Notes under the pieces: model-generated
Told to the model about the DNA's origin: nothing
What the model saw: only the letters and a program-made list of their open reading frames with translations
Databases searched by the model: none
Shown: positions 1 through 9,520 of the stretch, in pieces
How the letters are laid out: each line of letters starts with the position of its first letter
Position numbering within the stretch: the stretch's first letter is position 1
Program-made: the position numbers and the translations under genes
Source of the DNA: Pseudomonas fragi
GTDB taxonomy: Bacteria > Pseudomonadota > Gammaproteobacteria > Pseudomonadales > Pseudomonadaceae
DNA length: 64,000 bases
Assembly (NCBI RefSeq): GCF_025426255.1
Contig: NZ_CP104861.1
Coordinates: 4,697,001-4,761,000, forward strand
Direction: 5' to 3'

Positions 1-134
1 AGGATCGCAGGGGCCATATACGCCCGGCACTATAGAACATGGATGGGCAACATGGCTGCCCGACAGTTAATTTCAAGGAGAAACTCGTACATTTGGAGCG
101 AGGTGCTAGCATAGGGCCATCATTCGATTTGAGC

Positions 135-1805
135 ATGCCCTCTTTGCCCAGCAGCCAGGATATGACCGAGCAAGAAGACCCCAGTCGCGAACGCCTGAAA
201 AACCACTTTGCCCAACGGGTCACGCATCAGGCACGCCAGATTCTTGAGATATGGCAACGTTTGCAGGCCAACCAATGGTCCGCTGCAGGGCTGGCAGAAC
301 TCGACGACGCCAATTCGCGCCTGCTGCGTTTTGCCGAACGCTTCGAGCAACCGGAACACATCGAGCTGGCCCGGGGCATCAACGTTGCACTACAAGACAT
401 GGCGGCCAATCACAGTCGCCTGAGCAGCAAGATCATCACCGAGCTCAACCGTTTGATGCAGCGCCTGTCGCGCACCGGTCTGCGCCAGGACGATCTGATG
501 CCCCACGTCTGCCTGCCACCGCTGCGCAAGCCGGTGTATATCCTGCTACAAGACCTGGAGCGCGCGGACCGACTGGCCAAGCAACTGGATTTTTTTGAGC
601 TCAGCGCCCAAGCATTCGGCAACCTGACCGCCTTTCGCCACGCCATGGCGGAGCGCCATCCAGCAGCAATTGTGATGGATGTCGACTTCAGTGGCCCCGG
701 AATGGGCCTGGAGCTGGCGGCCGAAGCCCAGGTCGGTCTCGAACAAAAGCTCCCGCTGCTGTTTTTCAGCTTGCATGAAACCGACACTCCGACCCGCCTG
801 GCCGCCGTGCGCGCAGGTGGACAAGCGTTTTTTACCGGCACCCTCGAAGCTTCAAGCCTGATGGAAAAAATCGAGGTACTGACCTGCGTGGCCCAATACG
901 AACCCTACAGGGTTCTGATCATCGACGACTCACGGGCTCAGGCATTGCACACCGAGCGCTTGCTCAACGGCGCCGGGATTGTCACCCGCACATTGATTGA
1001 TCCGATTCAGGCCATGGCCGAACTGGCGCAATTCCAGCCGGACCTGATCATCCTCGATATGTATATGCCCACCTGTACTGGCACTGAGTTGGCCAAGGTG
1101 ATCCGCCACAACGACCGCTACGTCAGTGTGCCGATCATTTATCTGTCGGCCGAAGACGACATGGACAAACAACTCGATGCCATGAGCGAGGGCGGCGATG
1201 ACTTTCTGACCAAACCGATCCAGCCGCGCCATCTGATTACCACCGTGCGCAACCGCGCCGTCCGTGCTCGCCACCTCAAGGCGCGGATGGTACGTGACAG
1301 CCTGACCGGGCTGTACAACCACACCCATATCCTGCAATTGCTTGAAGACTGCACCTTTCGCGCCCGCCGCGAAAATCGTCCGCTGAGTTTCGCCATGCTC
1401 GATCTGGATCACTTCAAACGCGTCAACGATGGCTACGGCCATCCGATGGGCGATAGGGTGATCAAAAGCCTGGCGCTGTTTCTCAAGCAACGACTGCGCA
1501 AAACCGATTTTATTGGCCGATATGGCGGTGAAGAGTTTGCGATTGTGATGCCGGACACCGATCAGGAGTCGGCCTACAAGGTGCTTGATCAGATTCGCCA
1601 ACGCTTTGCCGAGATTCTCTACCCCGCGCAGCCCACCGACCTGGCGTGCTCATTCAGCGCGGGCCTGGTGCAGATGCAGGACCAGGCAGACAGCCTGCTG
1701 ATGGCTTCCCAGGCAGACGAAGCGCTGTATAGGGCCAAGAACAATGGCCGCAATCAGGTGCAACCCTTTCACCAGTTAAGGCCTATTGCCACTATTTATT
1801 CGTAA
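135..1805 (+). CDS. gcbA: Diguanylate cyclase response regulator, GcbA-like
   Basis: Makes cyclic di-GMP from two GTP. In P. fluorescens GcbA promotes early surface attachment; that role is from family knowledge. For the 556-residue product the order is a helical N-terminal region (about 20-120), a degenerate receiver (133-248) lacking the paired acidic residues and conserved Lys, a canonical receiver (258-375; Asp pair 264-265, phospho-Asp 308, Lys 360) and a C-terminal GGDEF domain. The active site is GGEEF at 464-468. RKTD at 455-458 is a product-inhibition I-site at the expected spacing. The start is uncertain: ATG 135 has a weak ribosome site, ATG 162 and TTG 93 (AAGGAG at 75-80) are alternatives, and the frame is open from 39. 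The neighbour ctpL and the downstream order match the PA4843 locus, which supports the name. Confidence 0.85.
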   Translation: MPSLPSSQDMTEQEDPSRERLKNHFAQRVTHQARQILEIWQRLQANQWSAAGLAELDDANSRLLRFAERFEQPEHIELARGINVALQDMAANHSRLSSKIITELNRLMQRLSRTGLRQDDLMPHVCLPPLRKPVYILLQDLERADRLAKQLDFFELSAQAFGNLTAFRHAMAERHPAAIVMDVDFSGPGMGLELAAEAQVGLEQKLPLLFFSLHETDTPTRLAAVRAGGQAFFTGTLEASSLMEKIEVLTCVAQYEPYRVLIIDDSRAQALHTERLLNGAGIVTRTLIDPIQAMAELAQFQPDLIILDMYMPTCTGTELAKVIRHNDRYVSVPIIYLSAEDDMDKQLDAMSEGGDDFLTKPIQPRHLITTVRNRAVRARHLKARMVRDSLTGLYNHTHILQLLEDCTFRARRENRPLSFAMLDLDHFKRVNDGYGHPMGDRVIKSLALFLKQRLRKTDFIGRYGGEEFAIVMPDTDQESAYKVLDQIRQRFAEILYPAQPTDLACSFSAGLVQMQDQADSLLMASQADEALYRAKNNGRNQVQPFHQLRPIATIYS

Positions 1806-1884
1806 TCCCCGCCCACGTCACACCGCTGTAACTCAAGTGCAATAACTTTTGCCGCTTCTGACTGTGTAGTAGGCAAGAATCCAC

Positions 1885-3846
1885 ATGCGCCTGAAGCTGC
1901 TAACCAACCTCAATACGCTGCTGCTGGTCGCCGTGTGCCTCGCTCTGGGCGCAACCCTGTGGTGGTCGCAGCAGGCGCTGGAGCGCCCTTTTCTGTTGAT
2001 GGAGCGCTATTTGAGCCTCTCGCAGCAGTTTCAGAACAAAGTGGCACGCAATATCGAGGACTACCTTGCCAGCGGCGATGCCCTGCGCCTGAGCGATGCC
2101 AACAGCGCGCTCGAGACCCTCAAGGCCGAACTCAAGCCTTTGCCGCCAGCACTGGCCGATGCGCTGCGGCCCAGCCTCGAAAACCTGAGCACCTACAGCA
2201 ATACCGAACTGCTGGCCGCCGGCAAGCTGGCCGGTGACCCGCAGGCCTTGCTGTTGCAAGCTGAACGTGAGCTGGGGGCCGGCCTCGAACAGCTCAGCCA
2301 ATATGCCAGCGATCCGGCCTCGACCGAGGCCCGCGCCTATCTGCCTTTGCTGCTGACCGCCTCGCAGCACTTGGCCAAACTGTCCCTAGCCCGCGACAAG
2401 CTGGTCAGCAGCGGGCGCAGTGAACTGGCCGGTGATGTGGAGCGCGAGCTGGACAGCATTCAGCTTCAGGCCCGACAAATCGACGCCCTGCCCCTGCTGG
2501 GCGTCAGCAGCAAAAGCGCCTCGGGCACTGACGACTTTGCCGCGATGATGGGCCTTGAAACCAGCGACACGGCCCAAGCCGAGGACGCCGGAGTGGGTCT
2601 CAAGCGCGAACTCAACAGCCTGTTGAGCCGCTACCCGGCGGAACTCAAGCGCACCCGCACGCAAATCGAGCAACGTGCCCGGCTCAGCGCCGCCACCCAC
2701 CTCAAACTGGACGCCGTACAACAGGCCATCGCCGAGCTGGAACCCGTGGTGCGCGCCGAGCATGGGCAAATCCAGAATGAAGTTCGGCTGATCCAGGGCC
2801 TGATGATTGGCCTGATCCTGCTCATCGCACTCCTGATCGACACCCTGCAGCGCAAACTGGCGCGGGTACTGACATACCTGGCGCCGCTGCTGTCGACCTG
2901 GGCCGAAGGCGACTTCAGCAACGACATTCAACTGGGCAAAACCAATCGCGAGTTACGTGATATCGAATCCTCACTCAATCGCTTGCGCAGCTATCTGGTG
3001 AACCTGGTGGGCACCCTGCGCCTGAATGCCGAGCAGGTTGCCGGCAGCAGCCAGACCCTGGCCGAGCTGAGCACGGGCTTGCATGGCGGCGCTGAACGTC
3101 AAGCCGGTGATAGCGCACAAATCCGCGATGCTCTGGGTGAGTTGGAGGCGACCATCTCTCAGGTCGCGGGGGATGCCAGCCAGGCCGCCGATGCCAGTCG
3201 CAGCGCCGGGTTGGCCGTGGCTCAGGGGCAACGGGTGATCGGCCAGAGCCTGACCGGGCTGCATGCATTGGTCGGCGAAGTGCAAGGCAACGCGCAGACA
3301 ATCGAGCGTCTGGCAGAGGAGTCGGCCACCATTGGCGGGGTACTCACGGTGATTCGCTCCATTGCTGATCAGACCAACCTGCTGGCGCTCAACGCCGCCA
3401 TTGAAGCCGCTCGCGCCGGTGAAATGGGCCGTGGCTTTGCGGTGGTCGCCGAAGAAGTCCGCTCCCTGGCGCAACGCACCGCAGGTGCAACCAACGAGAT
3501 CCAGACCCTGATTGGCGGGCTTCAACTGGCCGCCCGGCAATCAGTTGAAGGCATCCGCGCACAAGTGACCCACGCCCAGGCCACCGCGCAGCAAGCCCAG
3601 GCCGCAGACGGTGCACTGGATGAAATTGTCGCGGCGATAGCAACCATCTCAGACACCGCCGTGCGCATTGCCGACGTTACCGCCCAACAAACCGGGGCGG
3701 TCAGCGAGATCCGCGATCACAGTGAACGCATTCACGTGCTGGGCGACGAAAACCTGCAACGTATCGGCATTGCCCGCAACCAAAGCCAGCAATTGCTCGA
3801 GCTGGGCTCAGAGCTCAACACCGCCGTGCAGGCGTTTCGGGTGTAA
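1885..3846 (+). CDS. ctpL: Methyl-accepting chemotaxis protein, CtpL-like
   Basis: Transmembrane chemoreceptor of 653 residues. TM1 lies at about 8-27, a large helical periplasmic sensor follows, TM2 is at about 301-323, then a HAMP-like linker and a long cytoplasmic coiled coil. The signalling hairpin around residue 492 (IADQTNLLALNAAIEAARAG) is the hallmark that contacts CheA/CheW. The P. aeruginosa homologue CtpL at the same position beside the PA4843 gene mediates taxis to low inorganic phosphate; the ligand here is inferred from synteny only. The gene starts 79 bp after gcbA, a gap holding a weak Pho-box-like sequence. Confidence 0.85.
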   Translation: MRLKLLTNLNTLLLVAVCLALGATLWWSQQALERPFLLMERYLSLSQQFQNKVARNIEDYLASGDALRLSDANSALETLKAELKPLPPALADALRPSLENLSTYSNTELLAAGKLAGDPQALLLQAERELGAGLEQLSQYASDPASTEARAYLPLLLTASQHLAKLSLARDKLVSSGRSELAGDVERELDSIQLQARQIDALPLLGVSSKSASGTDDFAAMMGLETSDTAQAEDAGVGLKRELNSLLSRYPAELKRTRTQIEQRARLSAATHLKLDAVQQAIAELEPVVRAEHGQIQNEVRLIQGLMIGLILLIALLIDTLQRKLARVLTYLAPLLSTWAEGDFSNDIQLGKTNRELRDIESSLNRLRSYLVNLVGTLRLNAEQVAGSSQTLAELSTGLHGGAERQAGDSAQIRDALGELEATISQVAGDASQAADASRSAGLAVAQGQRVIGQSLTGLHALVGEVQGNAQTIERLAEESATIGGVLTVIRSIADQTNLLALNAAIEAARAGEMGRGFAVVAEEVRSLAQRTAGATNEIQTLIGGLQLAARQSVEGIRAQVTHAQATAQQAQAADGALDEIVAAIATISDTAVRIADVTAQQTGAVSEIRDHSERIHVLGDENLQRIGIARNQSQQLLELGSELNTAVQAFRV

Positions 3847-3861
3847 GCCACCGGCAAAATT

Positions 3862-4008
3862 CGTAGCAGCTGCCGAAGGAACGAGGCTGCGTTCGATTGC
3901 GCAACAATCGTAAAACCGGGCAGCGCGGTTTACCTGGCAAACCAAATTTGCCGATTTTACGACGGCTTCGCCGCCGAACGCAGCCTCGTTCCTTCGGCAG
4001 CTGCTACG
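3862..4008. repeat. Paired extragenic palindrome, family B
   Basis: Two inverted copies of a unit containing GCAGCTGCCGAAGGAACG, each followed by GAGGCTGCGTTCG, face each other across a short AT-richer spacer. The same arrangement recurs at 19014-19161, 61277-61421 and 62531-62672. It fills the gap between ctpL and dsbD. Confidence 0.85.
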
Positions 4009-4066
4009 CGGTTTTCATCGCACAAACTCCGCTATCATGCCCGCACGTTTGCTTTGCGAGATTCCT

Positions 4067-5833
4067 ATGCGCCGCCTGTTTTTGCTCCTGTGTTTGCTGT
4101 TTGCCGTGCCTGCCATGGGCGCGGGGTTGCTGGATAACCGACCCAGTGCAACCCTGGGCGCAATCAATAACAGCAGCGACTTTCTGCCGGTACGCGAAGC
4201 ATTCAAGCTGAATCTGATCAGCAGCACGCCCGAGTCGATCAAGCTGCGCTTTGTGCCTACCGAAGGCTATTACCTGTATCGACACAAGTTCGCCTTCAAG
4301 CCCGAACCCGCCGATATCGCTCTGGGCACTGCGCAACTGCCACCCGGCGAGGCAAAACACGATGAGTACTTTGGCGACGTCGAGGTCTATCACGGCATTC
4401 TCGATGTAGACATCCCGCGCCCGGCAAACGACTCACGCCCCTTTACGCTGGTGGTCAGCTACCAGGGCTGCGCCGACAAGGGCCTGTGCTACCCGCCTGA
4501 AACCGAACGCTTGAGCATCGATGGCAGCGCCGTCACGACCTCCGACGAACCGACAAAATCGTGGAACTGGCGCGAACTGGCACTGTTTTTCCTCGCAGGG
4601 CTTGGCCTGACATTTACCCCCTGCGTGCTGCCAATGTTGCCGATCCTGTCCGGCGTGGTGCTGCGTGGTCAGGTCGGCGGCCTGCGCGGCTTCAGCCTGT
4701 CGTTGGCCTATGTGCTGCCGATGGCGGCATGTTTTGCCCTGCTGGGCGCACTGATGGGCATGTTCGGCGCGCAACTCAATCTGCAGGCGCGTCTGCAATC
4801 AGTGTGGGTACTGGCGCCATTTGCTCTGTTCTTCGGGATTTTTGCCCTCGCCATGTTTGGCGTGTTTGAACTCAAACTGCCGCAAGCCATCAGCAACCGT
4901 CTCGACCGTGTGGCCAACCGTACCCAAGGCGGCTCACTTTGGGGCGCCGCCGTGCTGGGAGTGGTCTCCAGCTTGCTGGTTTCACCTTGCGTGTCCGCAC
5001 CGCTGGCCGGAGCCTTGCTGTATATCAGTGCCAGTGGCGATGCTCTGGGCGGTGGCTTAAAGCTGTTTGCTCTTGGCTTGGGCATGGGTGCGCCACTGCT
5101 GCTGGTCGCCACCGGTGGCGCGGCCTGGCTGCCGAAAAGCGGACCGTGGCTGGTGAGTGTGAAAAACGCCATCGGCGTGCTGCTGCTCGGTCTGGCTATC
5201 GGCTTGCTCAGCCGCGTGCTGCCTGGGCCAGTGACCCTGCTGTTGATCGGTGCACTGGCGGCGGGCGTGAGTCTGTTTCTCGGCACCCTGGAGTTCGCCT
5301 ATAAAGCTCCGCGCCAGCGTCTGGCCCAGTTGCTGGGGCTGTTTTTGCTGGTCTACGGGCTGGCCTGCTGGTACGGCGCCCTGAGCGGGCAAAGCGATCC
5401 ATTCAACCCCATCGGCCATGCGCAACCCACCAACCCGGCAGTGACCAGCGCCGTACAACCAGCCGGCCAATGGCTCACCGTCAGTACTGCGGCCGAGCTG
5501 GACAACGCACTGGCCGAGGCCAAAGCCGCGGGCCAGCCGCTGTTGCTGGACTGGTACGCCGACTGGTGTATCAGTTGCAAAGTGATTGAGCACGAAGTGC
5601 TGAACAACCCCCGCGTGCTGGATCTGCTCAAGGGTTACCGGCTGGTGCGCTTCGATATCACTGCCAGCAATGCCGAGCAACGCGCCCTGCTCGACCGCTA
5701 CACATTGTTCGGCCCTCCTGCGCTGATGTTCTTCGGCAAAAACGGTTCCGAAAAAAGTGACCAACGGGTCATCGGTGAGATCAATGCAGCGGACTTCGCC
5801 GAACGTGTCGCCATCGCGAATGACCAGATCTAG
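4067..5833 (+). CDS. dsbD: Thiol:disulfide interchange protein DsbD
   Basis: Inner-membrane reductase that passes electrons from cytoplasmic thioredoxin to periplasmic disulfide isomerases and cytochrome c maturation factors. The 588-residue product has a signal peptide (about 1-20), an N-terminal domain with the reactive pair in GCADKGLCYPPET, an eight-helix membrane domain with one redox Cys in TPCVLPMLP and the other in SPCVSAPL, and a C-terminal thioredoxin domain with WCISCK at about 500-505. All six catalytic cysteines are present. ATG 4067 was chosen because it begins the signal peptide. In P. aeruginosa the gene here is called dipZ. Confidence 0.95.
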   Translation: MRRLFLLLCLLFAVPAMGAGLLDNRPSATLGAINNSSDFLPVREAFKLNLISSTPESIKLRFVPTEGYYLYRHKFAFKPEPADIALGTAQLPPGEAKHDEYFGDVEVYHGILDVDIPRPANDSRPFTLVVSYQGCADKGLCYPPETERLSIDGSAVTTSDEPTKSWNWRELALFFLAGLGLTFTPCVLPMLPILSGVVLRGQVGGLRGFSLSLAYVLPMAACFALLGALMGMFGAQLNLQARLQSVWVLAPFALFFGIFALAMFGVFELKLPQAISNRLDRVANRTQGGSLWGAAVLGVVSSLLVSPCVSAPLAGALLYISASGDALGGGLKLFALGLGMGAPLLLVATGGAAWLPKSGPWLVSVKNAIGVLLLGLAIGLLSRVLPGPVTLLLIGALAAGVSLFLGTLEFAYKAPRQRLAQLLGLFLLVYGLACWYGALSGQSDPFNPIGHAQPTNPAVTSAVQPAGQWLTVSTAAELDNALAEAKAAGQPLLLDWYADWCISCKVIEHEVLNNPRVLDLLKGYRLVRFDITASNAEQRALLDRYTLFGPPALMFFGKNGSEKSDQRVIGEINAADFAERVAIANDQI

Positions 5834-5963
5834 AGCTTCAGTCACAAACTTTTCGCGAACATCGGTCATCGTGCTGGCTATTGCAGTTAACTGGACAGCG
5901 AATCCGGTTTTCGGCATAGTCGCCCGGCACTGACAACTGCACACAGATAATAAGGAACAGCAG

Positions 5964-6419
5964 ATGGCGACTTTCCTGGTTCTACACGGCCCCAACTTGA
6001 ACCTGCTCGGCACCCGCGAGCCGGGCGTCTACGGCGCAACCACCCTGGCGCAAATCAATCAGGACCTGGAACAACGGGCGCGTGATGCCGGTCACCACTT
6101 GCTCTACCTGCAAAGCAATGCCGAGTATGAATTGATCGACCGCGTACACGCTGCCCGCAACGAAGGCGTGGACTTTATTCTGATCAACCCGGCGGCTTTT
6201 ACTCACACCAGCGTGGCATTACGTGACGCGTTGCTGGCAGTGAGCATCCCATTCATCGAAGTGCATTTGTCTAACGTGCACAAACGCGAACCTTTCCGCC
6301 ATCACTCCTACTTCTCCGACGTTGCGGTAGGTGTGATCTGCGGCCTTGGCGCCAGCGGTTATCGACTGGCCTTGGAGGCCGCCCTGGAACAGCTTGAACT
6401 ACAAGCTAAACGCCCCTGA
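5964..6419 (+). CDS. aroQ: Type II 3-dehydroquinate dehydratase
   Basis: Converts 3-dehydroquinate to 3-dehydroshikimate in the shikimate pathway. The 151-residue length is normal for the dodecameric type II enzyme. Motifs seen: LHGPNLNLLGTREPGVYG near the N-terminus with the catalytic Tyr, NPAAFTHTSVALRDAL, EVHLSN, and the substrate-binding stretch with HKREPFRHHSYFS. A good ribosome site (AAGGA) precedes ATG 5964. It lies 25 bp before accB, so aroQ-accB-accC is probably one operon, as in many gammaproteobacteria. Confidence 0.97.
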   Translation: MATFLVLHGPNLNLLGTREPGVYGATTLAQINQDLEQRARDAGHHLLYLQSNAEYELIDRVHAARNEGVDFILINPAAFTHTSVALRDALLAVSIPFIEVHLSNVHKREPFRHHSYFSDVAVGVICGLGASGYRLALEAALEQLELQAKRP

Positions 6420-6444
6420 CAGACCCATTGGGAGTTGACGATTC

Positions 6445-6903
6445 ATGGATATCCGTAAAGTTAAGAAACTGATCGAGCTGCTGGAAGAGTCCGGCATCGA
6501 CGAGTTGGAAATCAAAGAAGGCGAAGAGTCCGTACGCATCAGCCGTCACAGCAAGACTCCTGCTCAGCAGTACTACGCTCCGGCTCCAATGCAAGCGCCT
6601 GCCGCAGCTCCAGTAGCTGTTGCTCCGGTTGCTACCGTGACTGAAGCACCTGCCGCACCAAAACTGAACGGTTTTGTGGTCAAGTCGCCAATGGTCGGTA
6701 CGTTCTACCGTACCCCGGCGCCAACCTCGCCTGCCTTCGTTGAAGTTGGCCAGACCGTCAAGGTCGGCGACACCATTTGCATCGTTGAAGCGATGAAAAT
6801 GATGAACCACATCACGGCTGAAAAAGCCGGTGTTATCGAATCCATCCTGGTAGAAAACGGTCAGCCGGTTGAATTCGACCAACCGCTGTTCACCATCGTT
6901 TGA
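6445..6903 (+). CDS. accB: Biotin carboxyl carrier protein of acetyl-CoA carboxylase
   Basis: Carries the biotin that shuttles CO2 between the carboxylase and carboxyltransferase halves of acetyl-CoA carboxylase, the first step of fatty acid synthesis. The 152-residue protein has a helical N-terminus, an Ala/Pro-rich linker (about 35-70) and a biotinyl domain. The biotin-accepting Lys is K118 in EAMKMMN. GGGAG precedes the ATG. It is followed 17 bp later by accC. Confidence 0.98.
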   Translation: MDIRKVKKLIELLEESGIDELEIKEGEESVRISRHSKTPAQQYYAPAPMQAPAAAPVAVAPVATVTEAPAAPKLNGFVVKSPMVGTFYRTPAPTSPAFVEVGQTVKVGDTICIVEAMKMMNHITAEKAGVIESILVENGQPVEFDQPLFTIV

Positions 6904-6920
6904 ACCACGGGGAGCCAACG

Positions 6921-8279
6921 ATGTTGAAGCCTCAGAAGCTGGAAAAAGTCCTGATCGCCAACCGTGGCGAGATTGCTTTGCGCATCCTGCGGGCGTGCAA
7001 GGAAATGGGGATCAAGACTGTCGCGGTGTACTCCACTGCCGACAAAGAGCTGATGCACCTGGGCCTGGCAGACGAAACCGTCTGCATCGGTCCGGCACCG
7101 GCCAACCTGTCTTACCTGCACATTCCGGCCATCATCGCGGCCGCTGAAGTGACCGGCGCCACGGCGATTCACCCGGGCTACGGCTTTTTGGCTGAAAACG
7201 CCGATTTCGCCGAGCAAGTCGAGAAATCCGGCTTTGCCTTCATCGGCCCGAAAGCCGACACCATTCGCCTGATGGGCGACAAGGTATCGGCCAAGCACGC
7301 CATGATCGCTGCAGGCGTACCCACGGTTCCAGGTTCTGACGGCCCACTGCCGGAAGACGAAGAAACCGCGCTGCGCATCGGCCGCGAAGTCGGCTACCCG
7401 GTGATCATCAAGGCCGCTGGCGGCGGCGGTGGTCGCGGCATGCGCGTTGTGCATCGTGAAGAAGACCTGATCGAAGCAGCCAAGCAGACCCGCGAAGAAG
7501 CCGGCGCCTGGTTCAGCAACCCGATGGTCTACCTCGAAAAATACCTGACCAACCCGCGTCACGTGGAAGTTCAGGTAATTTCCGATGGTCAGGGCAACGC
7601 GATCCACCTGGGCGACCGCGATTGCTCGCTGCAACGTCGTCACCAGAAGGTTCTGGAAGAAGCTCCGGCACCGGGTATCGACGAAACCGCACGCGCTGAA
7701 GTTCTGGCTCGCTGCGTCAAGGCCTGCGTTGACATCAACTACCGCGGCGCGGGTACTTTCGAGTTCCTGTACGAGAACGGTCGTTTCTACTTCATCGAGA
7801 TGAACACTCGTGTGCAAGTAGAGCACCCGGTGTCCGAAATGGTCACTGGCATCGACATCCTGAAAGAGATGTTGAGCATCGCAGCCGGCAACAAGCTGTC
7901 CTTCACCCAGGCTGACGTGAACATTCACGGTCACTCGCTGGAGTGCCGGATCAACGCGGAAGACCCTGCGACGTTCATGCCGAGCCCTGGCATGGTCAAG
8001 CACTTCCACGCTCCGGGCGGTAACGGCGTTCGCGTCGATTCGCACCTGTACAGCGGCTACAAGGTTCCGTCCAACTACGACTCCCTGATCGGCAAGCTGA
8101 TCACCTGGGGTTCGACCCGTGACGAAGCCATGGCGCGCATGCGCAATGCCCTGGACGAAATCGTGGTCGACGGGATCAAAACCAACATCCCGCTGCACCG
8201 CGACCTGGTGAATGACGAAGGCTTCTGTAAAGGCGGCGTCAACATTCACTACCTGGAACACAAACTGGCTAACAAGTAA
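6921..8279 (+). CDS. accC: Acetyl-CoA carboxylase, biotin carboxylase subunit
   Basis: ATP-dependent carboxylation of the biotin on AccB. This ATP-grasp protein of 452 residues has normal length. Seen: N-terminal ANRGEIALRI, the Gly-rich ATP loop GGGGRGMRV, and the catalytic/biotin region EMNTRVQVEHPVSEMVTG. ATG 6921 follows GGGGAG at a standard spacing; an upstream in-frame ATG at 6900 has no comparable site. A strong hairpin terminator follows the gene. Confidence 0.98.
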   Translation: MLKPQKLEKVLIANRGEIALRILRACKEMGIKTVAVYSTADKELMHLGLADETVCIGPAPANLSYLHIPAIIAAAEVTGATAIHPGYGFLAENADFAEQVEKSGFAFIGPKADTIRLMGDKVSAKHAMIAAGVPTVPGSDGPLPEDEETALRIGREVGYPVIIKAAGGGGGRGMRVVHREEDLIEAAKQTREEAGAWFSNPMVYLEKYLTNPRHVEVQVISDGQGNAIHLGDRDCSLQRRHQKVLEEAPAPGIDETARAEVLARCVKACVDINYRGAGTFEFLYENGRFYFIEMNTRVQVEHPVSEMVTGIDILKEMLSIAAGNKLSFTQADVNIHGHSLECRINAEDPATFMPSPGMVKHFHAPGGNGVRVDSHLYSGYKVPSNYDSLIGKLITWGSTRDEAMARMRNALDEIVVDGIKTNIPLHRDLVNDEGFCKGGVNIHYLEHKLANK

Positions 8280-8293
8280 GTTTGTATTCCCGT

Positions 8294-8328
8294 CAACAAA
8301 GCCGCTTTCGAGCGGCTTTGTTGTTTGC
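8294..8328 (+). terminator. Rho-independent terminator after accC
   Basis: A perfect stem, CAACAAAGCCGCT paired with AGCGGCTTTGTTG around a TTCG loop, followed by a short T-containing tail. It lies 15 bp after the accC stop and would end the aroQ-accBC transcript. Confidence 0.85.
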
Positions 8329-8347
8329 GGGAGGCTCGCAACCGCCC

Positions 8348-8437
8348 TTGTGGGAGCGGGCTTGCTCGCGATACAGACGACCTGGCATTGCAGGTCGACC
8401 GCAGGTGATGCCATCGCGAGCAAGCCCGCTCCCACAA
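8348..8437. repeat. Paired extragenic palindrome, family A
   Basis: TGTGGGAGCGGGCTTGCTCG and its inverted copy face each other about 40 bp apart. It lies between the accC terminator and prmA. Related pairs occur at 36476, 48193, 53458, 55280 and 58388. Confidence 0.85.
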
Positions 8438-8564
8438 CAGGACAACTGCGGCTACCTGGCTTTTCATCGTTTTTGATTACCCCACCGCCAGCCCGCTCGC
8501 GTAAACTTGCGCGCTTCTCGCAGCCCGACCGGCTGCACACTCCTATTTTTCAAAGGTGCCCGCC

Positions 8565-9443
8565 ATGCCTTGGCTGCAAGTACGCCTCGCCATCAGCCCG
8601 GAACAAGCCGAAACCTACGAAGACGCGTTCCTCGAAGTCGGCGCTGTTTCGGTTACGTTCATGGACGCCGAAGACCAACCAATCTTCGAACCTGAGCTCA
8701 ACACCACACCGCTGTGGTCGCACACCCACTTGCTGGCATTGTTCGAAGGCGGCACCGAAGCCGAACTCGTGCTGTCCCATCTGGAACTGCTGACCGGCTC
8801 GCCACTGCCTGAACACCACGCAGAAGTTATCGAAGACCAGGACTGGGAACGCAGCTGGATGGACAACTTCCACCCGATGCGCTTCGGCCAGCGCCTGTGG
8901 ATCGTGCCAAGCTGGCACGCTGCTCCCGAGCCTGACGCGGTCAACCTGTTGCTCGATCCGGGCCTGGCCTTCGGCACCGGCACCCACCCGACCACCGCAC
9001 TGTGCCTGGAATGGCTCGACGGTCAGGACCTGAAAGACTGCAACGTGCTGGACTTCGGCTGCGGCTCGGGGATTTTGGCGATTGCCGCCCTGCTGTTGGG
9101 CGCCAAAGAGGCCATCGGCACCGATATCGACGTGCAGGCACTGGAAGCCTCCCGCGATAACGCCGGGCGCAACAACATCGCCGAAGAACTGTTCCCACTG
9201 TACCTGCCCGAGGACCTGCCACAGGTTCAGGCCGATGTAGTGGTTGCCAATATTCTGGCTGGCCCGCTGGTTTCCCTGGCCCCGCAACTGTCGAGCCTGG
9301 TCAAGCCGGGCGGCCGTCTGGCACTGTCGGGCATCCTCGCCGAACAGGGCGAAGAAGTCGCTGCGGCATACGCCAAAGACTTCGATCTGGACCCGATTGC
9401 CAATCGCGATGGCTGGGTGCGCATCAGCGGCCGTCGGCGCTAA
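8565..9443 (+). CDS. prmA: Ribosomal protein L11 methyltransferase
   Basis: Trimethylates ribosomal protein L11 using S-adenosylmethionine. The 292-residue protein has the N-terminal L11-recognition domain, then a class I methyltransferase fold with the SAM loop in DFGCGSGILAIAAL and the motif NILAGPL. AAAGGTG at a good distance selects ATG 8565 over the in-frame GTG at 8556. Its place after accC is conserved in Pseudomonas. Confidence 0.96.
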   Translation: MPWLQVRLAISPEQAETYEDAFLEVGAVSVTFMDAEDQPIFEPELNTTPLWSHTHLLALFEGGTEAELVLSHLELLTGSPLPEHHAEVIEDQDWERSWMDNFHPMRFGQRLWIVPSWHAAPEPDAVNLLLDPGLAFGTGTHPTTALCLEWLDGQDLKDCNVLDFGCGSGILAIAALLLGAKEAIGTDIDVQALEASRDNAGRNNIAEELFPLYLPEDLPQVQADVVVANILAGPLVSLAPQLSSLVKPGGRLALSGILAEQGEEVAAAYAKDFDLDPIANRDGWVRISGRRR

Positions 9444-9520
9444 GTTCAATCCGCGCACTCGGCTCGCAATGAAGCAGGTACAGCCCCTACAATGCACGCT
9501 TGCCTAATTCGGATGGCCGC

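Noticed and set aside
8348..8437. Repeats as a CRISPR array
   Set aside because: Units are inverted pairs scattered singly between genes, without regular spacers or cas genes.
6861..8540. 559-codon open frame opposite accB-accC
   Set aside because: Shadow of strongly GC3-biased genes; no motif, no ribosome site, and the plus strand encodes recognised enzymes.
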